A stretch of DNA of 10,804 bases from Trachelipus rathkii (Eukaryota > Arthropoda > Malacostraca > Isopoda > Trachelipodidae), in the NCBI GenBank assembly GCA_015478945.1, contig JABUQX010002456.1, forward strand, positions 1-10,804, read 5' to 3'. The notes under the pieces are model-generated. The model saw only the letters and a list, made by a program, of their open reading frames with translations, was not told the DNA's origin and ran no database searches. The translations under genes were made by a program, and so were the position numbers. Below, piece by piece: positions 9,451 to 10,804 of the stretch. The first letter of the stretch is position 1; the number at the start of each line of letters is the position of its first letter.

Positions 9451-9558
9451 AGGGAATATCCTGAAGAGCTTAAACAGGTTTATGAAACTGCAAATAGATA
9501 TCATTTTCTTCATACTTTAGCATTGTTAGGAGTACCGCTCTGCCGTAGACCCAAAATT
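9451..9558 (+). CDS. TMEM256: Internal exon of a TMEM256/DUF423-family membrane protein
   Basis: The 36 codons read REYPEELKQVY, then ETANRYHFLHTLALLGVP, then LCRRPKI. This closely resembles the segment of animal TMEM256 proteins that follows the GAHG motif, where human TMEM256 has [20 protein letters not shown]. The family (DUF423) consists of small multi-pass membrane proteins of roughly 110-150 residues whose molecular role is poorly known. This exon would cover the loop after the first membrane segment and the start of the second (HFLHTLALLGVPL). A strong donor, ATT|GTGAGTAT, follows at 9559, and the frame would hit TAA at 9577 if unspliced. The acceptor is placed at TTTTATCAG|AGG (9450), which makes the exon 108 bp in phase 0/0. 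The frame stays open upstream to 9319, so acceptors at 9439 or 9373 remain possible. Neither the first exon nor the later membrane-segment exons were found in the window; introns here are evidently long. No frame damage is seen, so it is probably functional. Confidence 0.78.
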
Positions 9559-9567
9559 GTGAGTATA
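9559..9567 (+). other. 5' splice donor after the TMEM256-like exon
   Basis: GTGAGTATA directly follows the codon ATT and fits the GTRAGT donor consensus. The family similarity also stops at this point, which supports a real exon end. Confidence 0.7.
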
Positions 9568-9592
9568 GGTTTGTTGTAAGAATTTACTGCTA

Positions 9593-9704
9593 TGTATATA
9601 TATATATATATATATACTATAATTGAAACTAATATTCATATATATATATATATATATATGTTTATATATAATATATATATAACTATAACTATATATATAT
9701 ATGT

Positions 9705-9739
<35 letters not shown>
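9593..9739. repeat. Compound AT/(TA)n microsatellite in the probable intron
   Basis: Three TA runs (about 9595-9617, 9638-9659 and 9663-9739) are separated by short unique pieces such as ACTATAATTGAAACTAATA and AACTATAACT. The cluster begins only about 35 bp after the proposed splice donor. Confidence 0.93.

Positions 9740-10804
<1,065 letters not shown>

Overview
This is an AT-rich, repeat-dominated stretch of a eukaryotic nuclear genome, most likely from an invertebrate. A decapod crustacean such as a penaeid shrimp is my best guess. That guess rests on very long (TA)n and (CT)n microsatellites covering roughly a fifth of the window, several broken non-LTR retrotransposons, and one spliced host exon. 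There is no sign of bacterial gene organisation, and I found no tRNA, rRNA or CRISPR array. Apart from that exon, nearly every longer open frame here is antisense to a retrotransposon or a translation of a microsatellite.

Layout. 17-211: a 25-30 bp minisatellite of about seven units. 366-808: a degenerate AT array. 809-1598: AT-rich DNA with two perfect small hairpins. 1599-4800: one old LINE (CR1/L2-like, Jockey-group reverse transcriptase) on the minus strand. It is interrupted twice: by a second, oppositely oriented and 5'-truncated copy of the same family (2550-3057), and by a 468-bp AT array (3855-4322). 4801-5702: unclassified AT-rich DNA ending in a sharp repeat boundary. 5703-6392: a second LINE of a different, RTE-like type on the minus strand, missing the part of the palm that carries the catalytic YADD box. 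6393-6622: a (TA)n array. 6623-8220: unclassified AT-rich DNA.

8246-9182 (possibly to 9201): a block unlike its surroundings. A GC-rich motif close to GGGGTGAATCGGACCA recurs seven or eight times in both orientations. The outermost copies face inward like terminal inverted repeats, and (TA)n tracts flank both sides. I read it as a candidate non-autonomous DNA transposon.

9451-9558: the only convincing host coding sequence, a 36-codon exon of a TMEM256/DUF423-family membrane protein on the plus strand, with a strong GTGAGT splice donor. What follows is then probably intron: AT repeats (9593-9739), a featureless stretch, and a 634-bp (CT)n array (10024-10657). The other exons of this gene are not visible here.

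All calls come from reading the sequence by eye. Family names rest on recognisable motifs, not on database searches.
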